A stretch of DNA of 26,735 nucleotides from positions 1-26,735 of the forward strand of contig JAFGIA010000134.1 of assembly GCA_016929795.1 (NCBI GenBank). Direction: 5' to 3'. Source of the DNA: Anaerolineae bacterium (GTDB taxonomy: Bacteria; Chloroflexota; Anaerolineae; JAAYZQ01). Position 1 is the first letter of the stretch. Every line of letters starts with the position of its first letter. Under the pieces are notes generated by a model. The model had not been told where the DNA came from and searched no databases. It saw nothing but the letters and a program-made list of their open reading frames with translations. Positions 1 to 9,002 of the stretch are shown in pieces. A program made the translations under genes and the position numbers.

Positions 1-1
1 T

Positions 2-1336
2 CTCATCTCCCCGAGTGCTCTGCAGTCTACCTTTGATGATCGACAGCGCCGCGCCGTCGTGGACGCCCTGGGACAGGCGGGCAGCGATTACAGGCAGGGC
101 TTCTATCAGCATGGCTTTTCTGGAGCCTTTGCCGACCTGGATCGGGGAAAAGTCCTGGGCTTCCTGGCGTTGACCCGGCGCTACATCGAGCACACGCTGG
201 GGGAGAACAGGCGCGAGGATGGTCTATACCACGCCTACAACGTCCTGCAAGTCGACGAGGGCGGCGCCAGGGTCGGGCATCTGTACGAGATGCTTGAAGG
301 GCAGGTAGCCATCCTGTCTTCAGGGTGGCTGTCCGCCGCAGAGTCGCTCACCCTGCTGCAAAGCCTGCGATAGAGTGCTTTGTACCGCGCCGATCAGCAC
401 AGCTACATTCTCTACCCCGACAGAGATCTGCCCGGCTTCCTGCACAAGAACTGCCTGGATCCAATCCTGGTGAAAAAGTCGGCCTTGCTTACCAGGCTCA
501 TGGAGCAGGGAGATCGGACGCTCGTCGTGAGAGACGAGGACGGAATGTGCCATTTCCCGGGAGGCTTCCGGAACGCCAGGGACGTCAAGCGCGTTCTGGC
601 CAGCCTGAGAGCGCGCGACGAGTACGCGGATCTTGTCGACACGGAAGGTGACTTGATCCTTGATCTGTTTGAGAACGTGTTCGATCATGCCTCGTTCACG
701 GGCCGCTCCGGGACGTTCTTCGCCTACGAGGGCCTGGGGAGCATCTACTGGCACATGGTATCAAAGCTGCTGCTCGCCGTCCAGGAGACGCTGCTGCGCG
801 CCCATGCCCAAGGCGAGCCTTCCTCGACCATCCAGGCGCTGATCGACGCCTACTATGAACTTCGCAGTGGCCTTGGCTTTAACAAGCCACCGGACGTCTA
901 TGGGGCGTTCCCCACCGATCCCTATTCACACACACCTGCAGGCCATGGCGCCAAGCAGCCAGGTATGACCGGACAGGTGAAGGAGGAGCTCCTGGCACGG
1001 ATGGTGGAGCTGGGCGCTGTTGTGGACCAGGGAGTACTCTCTTTCGAACCACTGATGCTGCGCGAGAGTGAGCTCACGGCTCAAGAGAGCACCTTCAAGT
1101 ACATTGATGTGCACGGCCAGGAGCAGTCGATTGATCTCCCCCCGGGTTCGCTGGCCTACACGTTTTGCCAGGTACCGATTGTAACCATTTGTTCCGACGA
1201 GGATCGAGTTGACATTGCCTACGCCGACGGCCGCCAGCACCAGGTTGCTGGCCGATCCCTGGATGTGGAGACGAGTGGGCACGTCTTTCGCCGCGATGGA
1301 CACATCGGGCGAATCACCGTCTATGTCGTGATGTAG
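2..1336 (+). pseudogene. C-terminal part of a large uncharacterised protein, interrupted by an in-frame TAG
   Basis: The frame is open from base 2, so the gene begins upstream of the window. It ends at a TAG at 1334-1336. One in-frame TAG at 371-373 divides it. The reading on both sides is continuous in style: before the stop it ends ...LTLLQSLR, after it resumes SALYRADQHSYILYPDR. No good ribosome site precedes the TTG at 380, so a separate second gene is unlikely. Readable blocks after the stop include LPGFLHKN, GLGSIYWHMVSKLLLAVQE and FNKPPDVYGAFPTDPYSHTP. I do not recognise a characterised family. The neighbouring GH53 remnant and glycosidase suggest a carbohydrate-related role, but that is context only. 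The amber codon could be a real nonsense mutation, a sequencing error or a recoded codon. The downstream frame is otherwise undamaged for about 320 codons, so any inactivation is recent. Confidence 0.6.
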
Positions 1337-2635
1337 GGGCCTCCTTCGAAAGGTATTGGGGCTGCTTGACTGACAAATCTTTTTCATAGGCATATCACCG
1401 AGGCGAAGTCGGTGGCGGACGATTTGAAGGCCGGCATGGCTCTCGTGGCGTGCTGCCTCCGCGAAGCCATGGCCGGTTCCGGATCAGGCGTACCCGATAG
1501 GCGCACTCTGGAAATCAGGTCCAAGCCCTGGCTCAGGGCACGGTGGACCCATTTCCAGCCGATCTTGAGATAGCTATTGCCCCGAAACCAGTGAGCATCA
1601 ATGGCACGACGGCTGCTTTGCTCAACGACCTCAGTGCCTTGAGACACGAGGTACAGAGTCGTGATGGCGAGCACAAAACAGAGCCGATTCAGCGCATCGG
1701 CGTTGCGGATTAGAGAAGATTCGAGTTGAAAGCCATTGGATTTATCATCGAGGAAGTTCTCCTCGATGTCGAAGCGCCGGCCATATTCCTCAAAGGTGGT
1801 GATGCTCGTCGGCTCACTACTGAGCACATACCAAAACTCCTTGCTCCTGGGGTGATAGGCAACGGCGAGATGCACGGGGCCATAGTGTTCAGCCGTGATG
1901 AACACATTCTGTAAGAAGTAGGCTTGTCCCCGAGCGGGGGTGAAGTGCCTGACCTTGCAGGAATGGCGTCCCCGACGAAAGACCGAGAAGTTGCCCTTCA
2001 AGCGGATCCACCACTGCCAGCCCAACTTGGTGGCATGCGCCATGAGTTCCGTGTCGGCAAAGCCCCGGTCGGCCAAGAAGATGACTTGGCAGCGAACAGG
2101 CAGAAGAAGCTGGGCTGCTTTGTTCAACAGGTTTTTGTACACTTCAAAGGCCACGGTACTACTGGGATGCTCCAGTACGGTCCACACCAGGGGCACGGCT
2201 CGGCCCCGGTAGACTACCGAAAGGCGAATGATGCAGTACTTGCCCCACAACATCGAAGTGTCCAAAGCCAGGTAGAGCACGTTTTCGCCCCATTCCGACA
2301 AGGCTTGCTGGATCAGGGGACCGTAGAGCTTGTGCACCTGGATGCGCTTGTTGTCCAACCACCGTCGGAAGCGACGAACGGTGCTTTGCGCAAACTGCGC
2401 TCGGCTGTGGACGAAGGGCACCCATTCGGGCAGACTGATGGTGTGAGATTGAATCAAGCCGACCATCATCCAGGCCAATGTTTGCAGATGCCGCAGATCG
2501 AGCCAGTTCCGATGTTGACTCAAGACCGTAACCAGTGTATCATAGAGCCGGGGCGTGTTTTCCATTGTCTACTCCCTGTTCTGGCAATAACAGAGAGTAT
2601 ACGCGTGGTTGGCGCTTTTGGGAAACACGCCTGAC
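1337..2635 (-). mobile_element. IS4-family insertion sequence, ends approximate
   Basis: One transposase gene fills the interval with short flanks of about 47 bp downstream and 50-70 bp upstream. The outer limits are set by the end of the preceding gene and by the point where GH53-like coding sequence begins. A weak match between the two ends (GGC..TTC..AAA pattern on the left and on the complement of the right near 2632) may be remnants of terminal repeats, but mismatches are many. No target-site duplication was found. Confidence 0.5.
1384..2565 (-). CDS. IS4-family DDE transposase
   Basis: A 393-residue transposase of usual IS4-family length, catalysing cut-and-paste insertion of its own element. 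The catalytic acidic residues lie in LALDTSMLWGKY, FLADRGFADTELM and YGRRFDIEENFLDDKS. The last block fits the IS4-family Y-(2)-R-(3)-E-(6)-K signature exactly. The ATG at 2563-2565 follows a GGGAG ribosome-binding site. No frameshift is visible, so the enzyme looks intact. It lies between a broken gene and a gene remnant, which suggests the element took part in a local rearrangement. Terminal inverted repeats could not be fixed with confidence, so only the coding region is placed. Confidence 0.93.
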   Translation of the reverse strand: MENTPRLYDTLVTVLSQHRNWLDLRHLQTLAWMMVGLIQSHTISLPEWVPFVHSRAQFAQSTVRRFRRWLDNKRIQVHKLYGPLIQQALSEWGENVLYLALDTSMLWGKYCIIRLSVVYRGRAVPLVWTVLEHPSSTVAFEVYKNLLNKAAQLLLPVRCQVIFLADRGFADTELMAHATKLGWQWWIRLKGNFSVFRRGRHSCKVRHFTPARGQAYFLQNVFITAEHYGPVHLAVAYHPRSKEFWYVLSSEPTSITTFEEYGRRFDIEENFLDDKSNGFQLESSLIRNADALNRLCFVLAITTLYLVSQGTEVVEQSSRRAIDAHWFRGNSYLKIGWKWVHRALSQGLDLISRVRLSGTPDPEPAMASRRQHATRAMPAFKSSATDFASVICL

Positions 2636-2821
2636 CTTGTCCGCCGAATCAAGGCTGTGCCAAACGAGAAAGGGAGAGGATTCTTTTACTGGGAACCCGA
2701 ATGGATTCCGCTTGAGGGTGCAGGATGGAAATATGGAGAAGGCGATGAATGGGATAACGTCACGTTGTTCGACTTTGACGGAAATGCGTTATCTTCGCTT
2801 GGCGCCTTTCTTGGTTGGTGA
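2609..2821 (+). pseudogene. C-terminal remnant of a GH53 arabinogalactan endo-beta-1,4-galactanase
   Basis: About 70 codons ending in TGA read like the end of a GH53 galactanase: RRIKAVPNEKGRGFFYWEPEW, then GDEWDNVTLFDFDGNALSSL. The YWEP block and the LFDF.G.AL.SL ending are characteristic of the last strands and helix of the GH53 barrel. The family is normally well over 300 residues, so the catalytic acid/base and most of the barrel are absent. In-frame coding is cut off by a TAA at 2588-2590 inside the insertion element's upstream flank. No GH53 N-terminal part is seen on the other side of the element, so a simple insertion does not explain the truncation. Deletion together with the insertion is more likely. 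Not expected to be functional. Confidence 0.75.
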
Positions 2822-2872
2822 TCTGATCGTAGCCGTCCGGCTCGAAGGGTAATCGGAACGACGACCGGCCCT

Positions 2873-5395
2873 CTACGGAGAGTGGCGCAGTACCAGTGGC
2901 AGGTATCGCTCGAAGCGAGGAGGGGTCACGATCTCGATCTTTGTCGTCGCCGTGAGCTCACTGACGTGATTGCTGGCAGTTACCACTGCTGTGTATACAG
3001 ACGCGGCAGTGTAGGTGTGAGTGATGACTGATCCCACTCCGATCTCCCCGTCGCCAAAAGCCCACCGATAGCCCACCTGGCTGCCGGCTGCGACCGTCGC
3101 CGTCAAGGTCGTGTGGAATCCCCAAGACGTCGGGCTGTCGTTGATGGCGCTCAGCCCGCTGATCACCTCCTCCACAGTAATTGTCGTTGCGGTGGTGAAC
3201 CAATCGCTGATGCTCTTGCTGGCGGTCACAACCGCGGCGTAGACGCCTGTGTAAGGATAGGTGTGTGTTACCAATGCGCTCCAGCCACTGTCGCCGTCGC
3301 CAAACGCCCACGTGTAGGTAAACTCGGCGCTTGGGGTGAAGGTGAGGGTTGCCATCAGCTCAGTAGGGCTGCCCAGGGGAGTGGGGCTGTCGTTGATAGC
3401 TTCCAACGGAGCCTGCGGATAGGTCTGGAAGGCCCAATAGGCAAGTTTGGGCTCCCGGTTGCCATCCACGAGGCCCCAATCTGCCGGGCAGATCGCCTCT
3501 AGATCGGACGACAGGGTAGCCGGATCGATGCCGAGCCTCCGCGCCATCTCTTCTGCTGTCGAGGTCGTATCGTGGTACTGGTACCAGACGATCGTCTTGA
3601 CTCGATCGTGATTTCCCTCTGGATCCTCCACCTCATGGAACAGGATGTCAAAGCTAGCCCCAAGGTGCTGCGCCTGCACCGCTCTGCCCACGCACCACGG
3701 TTTCATGTCCGGGCAATTTCCGATAGCCGGGTTGTCCAGCGCGCTGTTCCAGCCTATCTCTGTGATCCAGATGTCCTTGTTGCCATCTCCCCTCGAGTCC
3801 ATATAGTCCAGGTACGCATCCAGAATCGTCTGCGGTGGTTCGCCGTCATCCCACAGGTATACGTTTGGGTCCAGGATGAACTCGTCGCCCACCTTGGTGA
3901 AATAGGGGTGTACAGCCAGGATGTCAAAGGGACGGGCACCCGCCCAATGCTGGTCCCAAGCGTCGTATAGAGGTTCCAGATACTGGCTGGTAGCCCACAC
4001 ATGATCCAGGCCACCCAATAGGATCTGGTTGTCGGGATCAACCGCCTTGGCTGTCTCGGAGACCTTGACCAGGAGCCGGGCATAGTACTCGGGATCGATG
4101 TGCCATAGCGCTCCATTCTCTTCGTTCCAGATCTCCCAATGGCGGATGCTTCCTCGGAAATGGTGGCTCAGGTACTCGACGGTCTCGGTGAAAAGCTGCT
4201 GGTAGGGGATGTAATCCTCGGGATCGTTCCAGTCCTCCTTGCCATCCCCGTCCAGATCAGGCGGAATGGTCGTATAGTTCACCAGCCCAATAACGGCGAT
4301 GCCATATTCGCACAGGCTGTCTACAATGCCGGCGTACCTGTCCAGGTCGAGCGAACCATCAGGCTCCATCTGCAGTTCCAGGCGAACCCAGTCTGTGCCG
4401 GCGTCTGCGATCCTCTCGACCTGACCGGGCAGCTCGCCGGGATGAACGTGCAGACCCTTGTTGCCCGGGTCGGTGGCAGAGCAGGGCAGGGCCCTGGCGA
4501 TCTCGATGTCGTCGAGCCAGCTCCCCTCGTAGGCAACCGGGTTGTCCTCATCGCTTTCAAAGTTCCAGGCTACCCAGATCGAGTCGTGAGCAGGGCTGCC
4601 AGTAAAAGAGGGGAAATAGACGGTATACTCGGTCCAACTCGGTACCACGACATCCCAGGAGAAGCCATAGAACCAGTCGTCCGAGCCGTCATTCACTCCG
4701 AAAAAAAAGTCATCGTGGCTTTCTTCCACCTGAGACCAGAGCCAGAATGCGGCGTAGGCGCTGCTGGCATCGCTTAGATCAAAGGGGCCGCAGACCAGCC
4801 AACTGTTGAGATTGTCCGGGTAGTTGACAGGTGGTTGTGGATCGATCCCATCTGTGCCTCCGGCGGCCGGCCATGCGGCCCGGTCGCCGGTATGTGGCCG
4901 GTAGTCATCGCCGTCCCACGTGCGGTCGAACCCATCGTCGGAGCCATCATACACGATCTGGCACAAGCCGGGCCAGGGCCACTCGTCCTCAAAGCCCTGC
5001 GCCTCCAAGATCTCCCAGCCGCTGACCGTGCCGGTGATCGGCGCGAGAGGAGCCGGGGGCGCAGGATCCGCTCCGTTCCTGGCTGGCGCTGGCACCTGGA
5101 AGCACCCTTCACATCTCCTGGCGGCCGGTACGCCCCGCGGACCCTCTGTTGCCTGGTACATAGGGGGGATCTGAGTCCGCTGCCCGGCCTGGATTGGTTG
5201 GCTCGGGGGGGCCTGCCGGCTGGTGTATGGGCTGCCCACATCGTCTGCCGTGGATGTGACTTGCCGTGTGTGCGCAGGCTCTGTGGACCATGGTTGCCGC
5301 GCGAGGTTGCGGCGCGCGGTGACGGTCAGGATCAAGGCCATGGCGAGCACAATCCCTGACAACCAGCCTATCCGCCTTACCCAAAGGCTAGTCAC
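2873..5395 (-). CDS. secreted multidomain glycoside hydrolase (clan-A barrel) with two PKD domains
   Basis: An 840-residue exported protein. The GTG start at 5395 follows a GGGGGT ribosome site. Residues about 7-26 form a signal or anchor segment (IGWLSGIVLAMALILTV). A Pro/Ala-rich stretch follows, then a jelly-roll-like ligand-binding region (about 120-310). The catalytic barrel is at about 315-640. HWEIWNEEN supplies the likely acid/base Glu425 and WITEIGW the likely nucleophile Glu546, the clan-A pattern of GH39- and GH5-like enzymes. Two PKD domains follow, each with a WAFGDG block. The protein ends PPRFERYLPLVLRHSP, a short tail of a type I associate with Chloroflexota exported proteins. 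The substrate cannot be assigned. The GH53 remnant next door makes a plant-polysaccharide role plausible. A good promoter lies immediately upstream. Confidence 0.85.
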   Translation of the reverse strand: MTSLWVRRIGWLSGIVLAMALILTVTARRNLARQPWSTEPAHTRQVTSTADDVGSPYTSRQAPPSQPIQAGQRTQIPPMYQATEGPRGVPAARRCEGCFQVPAPARNGADPAPPAPLAPITGTVSGWEILEAQGFEDEWPWPGLCQIVYDGSDDGFDRTWDGDDYRPHTGDRAAWPAAGGTDGIDPQPPVNYPDNLNSWLVCGPFDLSDASSAYAAFWLWSQVEESHDDFFFGVNDGSDDWFYGFSWDVVVPSWTEYTVYFPSFTGSPAHDSIWVAWNFESDEDNPVAYEGSWLDDIEIARALPCSATDPGNKGLHVHPGELPGQVERIADAGTDWVRLELQMEPDGSLDLDRYAGIVDSLCEYGIAVIGLVNYTTIPPDLDGDGKEDWNDPEDYIPYQQLFTETVEYLSHHFRGSIRHWEIWNEENGALWHIDPEYYARLLVKVSETAKAVDPDNQILLGGLDHVWATSQYLEPLYDAWDQHWAGARPFDILAVHPYFTKVGDEFILDPNVYLWDDGEPPQTILDAYLDYMDSRGDGNKDIWITEIGWNSALDNPAIGNCPDMKPWCVGRAVQAQHLGASFDILFHEVEDPEGNHDRVKTIVWYQYHDTTSTAEEMARRLGIDPATLSSDLEAICPADWGLVDGNREPKLAYWAFQTYPQAPLEAINDSPTPLGSPTELMATLTFTPSAEFTYTWAFGDGDSGWSALVTHTYPYTGVYAAVVTASKSISDWFTTATTITVEEVISGLSAINDSPTSWGFHTTLTATVAAGSQVGYRWAFGDGEIGVGSVITHTYTAASVYTAVVTASNHVSELTATTKIEIVTPPRFERYLPLVLRHSP

Positions 5396-5413
5396 CAGAC
5401 ACCCCCTAACTCT

Positions 5414-5442
5414 ATTATATCCGCAAATGGTCTGAAAATCAA
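5414..5442 (-). promoter_or_regulatory. sigma70-type promoter for the secreted glycosidase
   Basis: On the minus strand TTGATT (5437-5442) and TATAAT (5414-5419) are separated by 17 bp. The -10 matches the consensus perfectly. Transcription would start near 5407, giving a leader of about 12 nt before the GTG start. Confidence 0.6.
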
Positions 5443-5483
5443 GCTCTTGAGGCGCGCAAAGGCCCTTCCTCCGGCTCCTTTGT

Positions 5484-5513
5484 TTGACACGTGGCAGTGG
5501 ACTATGCTACAAT
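5484..5513 (+). promoter_or_regulatory. sigma70-type promoter for the histidine-kinase operon
   Basis: TTGACA (5484-5489) and TACAAT (5508-5513) are separated by 18 bp. The -35 is perfect and the -10 differs at one position. It points toward the kinase gene, leaving a leader of about 150 nt. With the minus-strand promoter at 5414-5442 it forms a compact divergent control region between the glycosidase and the kinase. Confidence 0.55.
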
Positions 5514-5671
5514 GGTCTGGGAATGGAAAGGAAAAGATGGGTACACTGAGAAACAAGCAAACGAATTTGTGCCCTATATCGCCCAGCGCCGCAAGGCCAT
5601 AGTGAGGCCTGACGAATCGATTCAAGCGCTTGACAGCCAGCTTGAAGAGAGGCGTCAGGTTCGATCTCGAG

Positions 5672-8629
5672 ATGACGCTCAAGCGCAAGGTACTAACTCT
5701 ATACGTCGCCGTTACTGTGATGATCCTTGCCGTCGTCGGAGGATTGTTGTTTGCACGATTCCGGCACGATCGGCTTGAAGACCTCGAGCGTGAGCTGCTG
5801 AATCAGCTCAAGCACATTGACTTTGCCCTGACCAATTTCATGGCGGAAGCTGACAGCAACGTCGCCGCCCTGGCTGCCAACGAGATGGTTCGCACCAGGC
5901 AGGATCAGGAGTTCACCAGCTTTTTGGAGGCCGACCCAGAGACCTGGGTCTACAACCCCAGCGAGCTTGAGCAGGGTATCGTCGACCTTTTTAACACCTT
6001 TCGCCTCACCCATCCCTACATGAACTCGATCTACATGGGACGGGAGAATGGAAGCTTTGTCCGCTCCCACCCCCGTGCAGAGCCCACCCGGTACGATCCC
6101 CGCACCAGGCCCTGGTATGTCCTGGCTCGCGACAACCCGGGAAAGGTGATGTACACTGAACCGTATCGATCGGTTACGACCCCGGACGTAAATATTGGCG
6201 TGGTGACTGCCCTCGTCGACGACACAGGCGTGGTATACGGCGTCGTGGGAGCCGACATTACCCTGGCCAGCCTGAACCGGTACCTGTCCGGCTTTGAGGT
6301 TGGGCATGGGGGGCAGATATTGCTTCTTGACCAGAGCGGAACCATTCTGGTGGGCAAGGACGAAGCGTCGAGTTTTCAGCTCGCTGCACCATTGGCGGGT
6401 GATGAGGCAGGGGCTCTGCTGGAAGGCGAGAACGGGGTAGTGCCCTATGATACGACATCGCGCAGAAGCTATCTCTTTTTCTATACCTCTCCCCAGCTCG
6501 GGTGGAAACTGGCGATCGTCATCCCTCGTGGCGCAATCCAACGTGAGATCATGAGCGCTGTACTCCCGGCGCTCGCCGGGCTGTTGGCCGCCCTGCTCCT
6601 GTTGAGTGGGTTGACCTTTGCCGGCCTGAACCGGGCGGTGCTCCGGCCTCTCGTGCATGTCCACGACGTGACGCTCGACGTGGCCCGTACCGGCGATCTG
6701 GACCTCAGGGCCGAGGTCATGGCGCAGGACGAGATCGGAGCGCTCGCCGCATCCCTGAACCTGATGATGTTGAACCTTCGAGATGTGCAGCAAGATTTGC
6801 GGCGAGAGCGTGACCTGGCCCAAGCACTCAAAGATGCGGCCACGACCATGACCACTACGCTAGAGTTCGAGATCGTGCTGGACCGTATCCTGGAGCAGGT
6901 CAGCCGCGTCGTTCCCAACGAGGCCTGCAACGTGATGCTGATTCAAGAGGATCGGGTTCGGGCGGTGCGCTGGCTAGGATATGAGCGCCTTGGAGGCGAG
7001 GACTATATTGCACATGCCGAGTTTTCCCTCTCGGAAACACCCACCTTCAGGCAGATGGTGTCGAGCAAGAAACCGCTGCTCGTGCCGGTTGTCGAAGCAT
7101 ACCCGGGCTGGCAAGGCAATCCAGATCTGGCCTGGCTGCGTTCCTATGCTGCCACGCCCATCATCATGCGAGATCGCGCCATCGGCTTTCTCAGTGTCGA
7201 TAGCTCTGTTCCCAACTTTTTCCAGGATCACCACCTGGAGGTTCTGCGGACGTTTGCCGGTCATGCCTCGGTTGCTATTGAGAACGCGAGGCTCTATGAG
7301 CAGATCCGGCATGACGCAGTCGAACTGGAGGCACGCATCGCCTCTGCCACCCAGGAGCTTGCCCAGCTCTACCAGAAGTCGGAGCAGCATGCGGTCGAGC
7401 TGGGCATCCTCTACGAGATCGGCAAAGAGATCACAGCCACTCTGGCGCTTGATGCCATGCTTCAGACGATTGTCGACAACGCCGTGCGGTTGGTTGGAGC
7501 CGACAAGAGCCTGCTCGCACTGATAGACGTCGCGAAAGAAAGGCTGGGCGAGATCGTGGGGCACGGTTATAGCCGGGCTCAACTCGACGCACATACCTTT
7601 GGGGAACTTCGGGATGGCCTTACCGGTTGGGTGCTCCGGGAAAAAGTTGCCACGTTGACCGATGACCTCCAGAACGACGAACGGCAGCACGGTGCCGCTC
7701 TCGTCAGTGCCCGCAGGAGCGGAGATCGATCGGTGGCTGTTGCGCCACTACTCCTGGGGGATCAGGTGCTCGGCACACTCACCGTGGTGAACGGCCCCGC
7801 CAGGCCTGCCTTCACGCCGGCCGATCTGAACCTCGTCACCATGCTGGCCAGCCAGGCGGCTGTTGCCATTCAGAAGGCGCAGCTCTACGAGGCGGCACAA
7901 GAGGCAGACCGGCTCAAATCGGCCTTTTTGGCCAGCATGTCTCACGAGCTGCGCACGCCGCTCAACTCGATCATCGGTTTCACCGGCATCCTGCTCCAGG
8001 GGCTGGTCGGGCCGTTGAATGGCGAGCAGCAGAAGCAGTTGGGCATGGTAATGCACAGTGCCCGTCACCTTCTGGCTCTGATCAACGACGTGCTCGACAT
8101 TTCCAAGATCGAGGCCGGTGAGCTGCAGTTGGCTTCGGAACGGTTCGACGCGTGCCAGGCCGTTCAACACGCTGTGCAGACGGTCACCCCCATTGCCAAC
8201 AAGAAGGGATTGGCGCTCATCGTCGAGGTGTCGCCAGAAGTGGGTCGCATTGTAGGCGATCGACGACGGCTGGAGCAGGTCCTGATCAACCTGATCAACA
8301 ACGCCCTCAAGTTCACCAACAAGGGGGAGGTGCGCATCAGGAGCCACGTCGCAAATGGCAAGCTCGTCACCCAGGTGACAGATACGGGCATCGGCATCCG
8401 GCCAGAGGACCTGCCCAAGCTCTTCAAACCATTCCGCCAGCTCGAGACCGGCGTGGCGCGCCGGCACGAGGGAACTGGCCTCGGCCTGGCCATCTGCGAT
8501 CGACTGGTAACCTTGATGGGCGGCACCATTGGGGTAGAGAGCCGGTGGGGCGAGGGGAGTACCTTCACTTTTGCACTGCCGACAGGAGAGGACAATGAAG
8601 CGCAAGATTCTCGTCATCGAGGACAATGA
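5672..8629 (+). CDS. membrane sensor histidine kinase (Cache-HAMP-GAF-GAF-HisKA-HATPase)
   Basis: A 985-residue autokinase that would phosphorylate a partner receiver. I prefer the ATG at 5672 over an upstream TTG at 5630, because it places the typical basic MTLKRK just before the first membrane helix; neither start has an ideally placed ribosome site. Order: helix at about 7-26; extracytoplasmic double-Cache sensor (about 30-290) with the typical DPRTRPWY block; second helix at about 300-320; HAMP (about 322-375); two GAF domains (about 395-555 and 585-740); HisKA with SHELRTPLN and phospho-acceptor His758; ATPase with N-box INLINNALKF, DTGIGI and GTGLGLAI. All catalytic motifs are present. 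The Cache type commonly senses small organic acids or amino acids, but the ligand is unknown. The end overlaps the next gene by 35 bp. Confidence 0.93.
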   Translation: MTLKRKVLTLYVAVTVMILAVVGGLLFARFRHDRLEDLERELLNQLKHIDFALTNFMAEADSNVAALAANEMVRTRQDQEFTSFLEADPETWVYNPSELEQGIVDLFNTFRLTHPYMNSIYMGRENGSFVRSHPRAEPTRYDPRTRPWYVLARDNPGKVMYTEPYRSVTTPDVNIGVVTALVDDTGVVYGVVGADITLASLNRYLSGFEVGHGGQILLLDQSGTILVGKDEASSFQLAAPLAGDEAGALLEGENGVVPYDTTSRRSYLFFYTSPQLGWKLAIVIPRGAIQREIMSAVLPALAGLLAALLLLSGLTFAGLNRAVLRPLVHVHDVTLDVARTGDLDLRAEVMAQDEIGALAASLNLMMLNLRDVQQDLRRERDLAQALKDAATTMTTTLEFEIVLDRILEQVSRVVPNEACNVMLIQEDRVRAVRWLGYERLGGEDYIAHAEFSLSETPTFRQMVSSKKPLLVPVVEAYPGWQGNPDLAWLRSYAATPIIMRDRAIGFLSVDSSVPNFFQDHHLEVLRTFAGHASVAIENARLYEQIRHDAVELEARIASATQELAQLYQKSEQHAVELGILYEIGKEITATLALDAMLQTIVDNAVRLVGADKSLLALIDVAKERLGEIVGHGYSRAQLDAHTFGELRDGLTGWVLREKVATLTDDLQNDERQHGAALVSARRSGDRSVAVAPLLLGDQVLGTLTVVNGPARPAFTPADLNLVTMLASQAAVAIQKAQLYEAAQEADRLKSAFLASMSHELRTPLNSIIGFTGILLQGLVGPLNGEQQKQLGMVMHSARHLLALINDVLDISKIEAGELQLASERFDACQAVQHAVQTVTPIANKKGLALIVEVSPEVGRIVGDRRRLEQVLINLINNALKFTNKGEVRIRSHVANGKLVTQVTDTGIGIRPEDLPKLFKPFRQLETGVARRHEGTGLGLAICDRLVTLMGGTIGVESRWGEGSTFTFALPTGEDNEAQDSRHRGQ

Positions 8630-9002
8630 ACAGAATCTCTACCTGACGACCTTTATCCTGGAAAAGCATGGCTACAAGGTCATCCAGGCACGAGAAGGCA
8701 GTGAGGGAATCCGCTTGGCTGGTGAGAGTGAGCCCGACTTGATTTTGCTGGATATCCAGCTACCAGAGATGGATGGGTACGAGGTGGCGCACGCACTCAG
8801 GCGAAACCCAACACTCGACAGGGTGCCGATCGTGGCGGTCACCTCCTATGCGATGGTCGGCGACAGGGAGCGTGTCCTGGCTGCGGGATGTAGCGGGTAC
8901 ATTGAAAAACCGATCAATCCTGACACGTTCGTCGCCGAGGTTGAGACGCATCTACCGGGCAAGGCGCTTGATATGGGAGGCGAATCATGCCTCAGGTTTT
9001 GA
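8595..9002 (+). CDS. single-domain response regulator (receiver only)
   Basis: A 135-residue receiver with no output domain, similar to DivK/CheY-type proteins. The ATG at 8595 follows AGGAGAGG. Visible conserved features are the acidic pair in VIEDN, phospho-acceptor Asp53 in LILLDIQLPEMDG, the switch Thr/Ser in AVTSYA and Lys in YIEKPI. It overlaps both flanking genes, so translational coupling is likely. It probably receives phosphate from the upstream kinase and may pass it to, or modulate, the hybrid kinase downstream. Confidence 0.93.
   Translation: MKRKILVIEDNEQNLYLTTFILEKHGYKVIQAREGSEGIRLAGESEPDLILLDIQLPEMDGYEVAHALRRNPTLDRVPIVAVTSYAMVGDRERVLAAGCSGYIEKPINPDTFVAEVETHLPGKALDMGGESCLRF

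Noticed and set aside
1337..2635. Terminal inverted repeats of the IS element
   Set aside because: Only a weak gapped match of about nine of fourteen bases was found between the ends and no target duplication, so exact ends are not claimed.
5699..6823. 374-codon open frame on the minus strand
   Set aside because: It is antisense to the Cache/HAMP part of the sensor kinase and shows no domain or start signal of its own.
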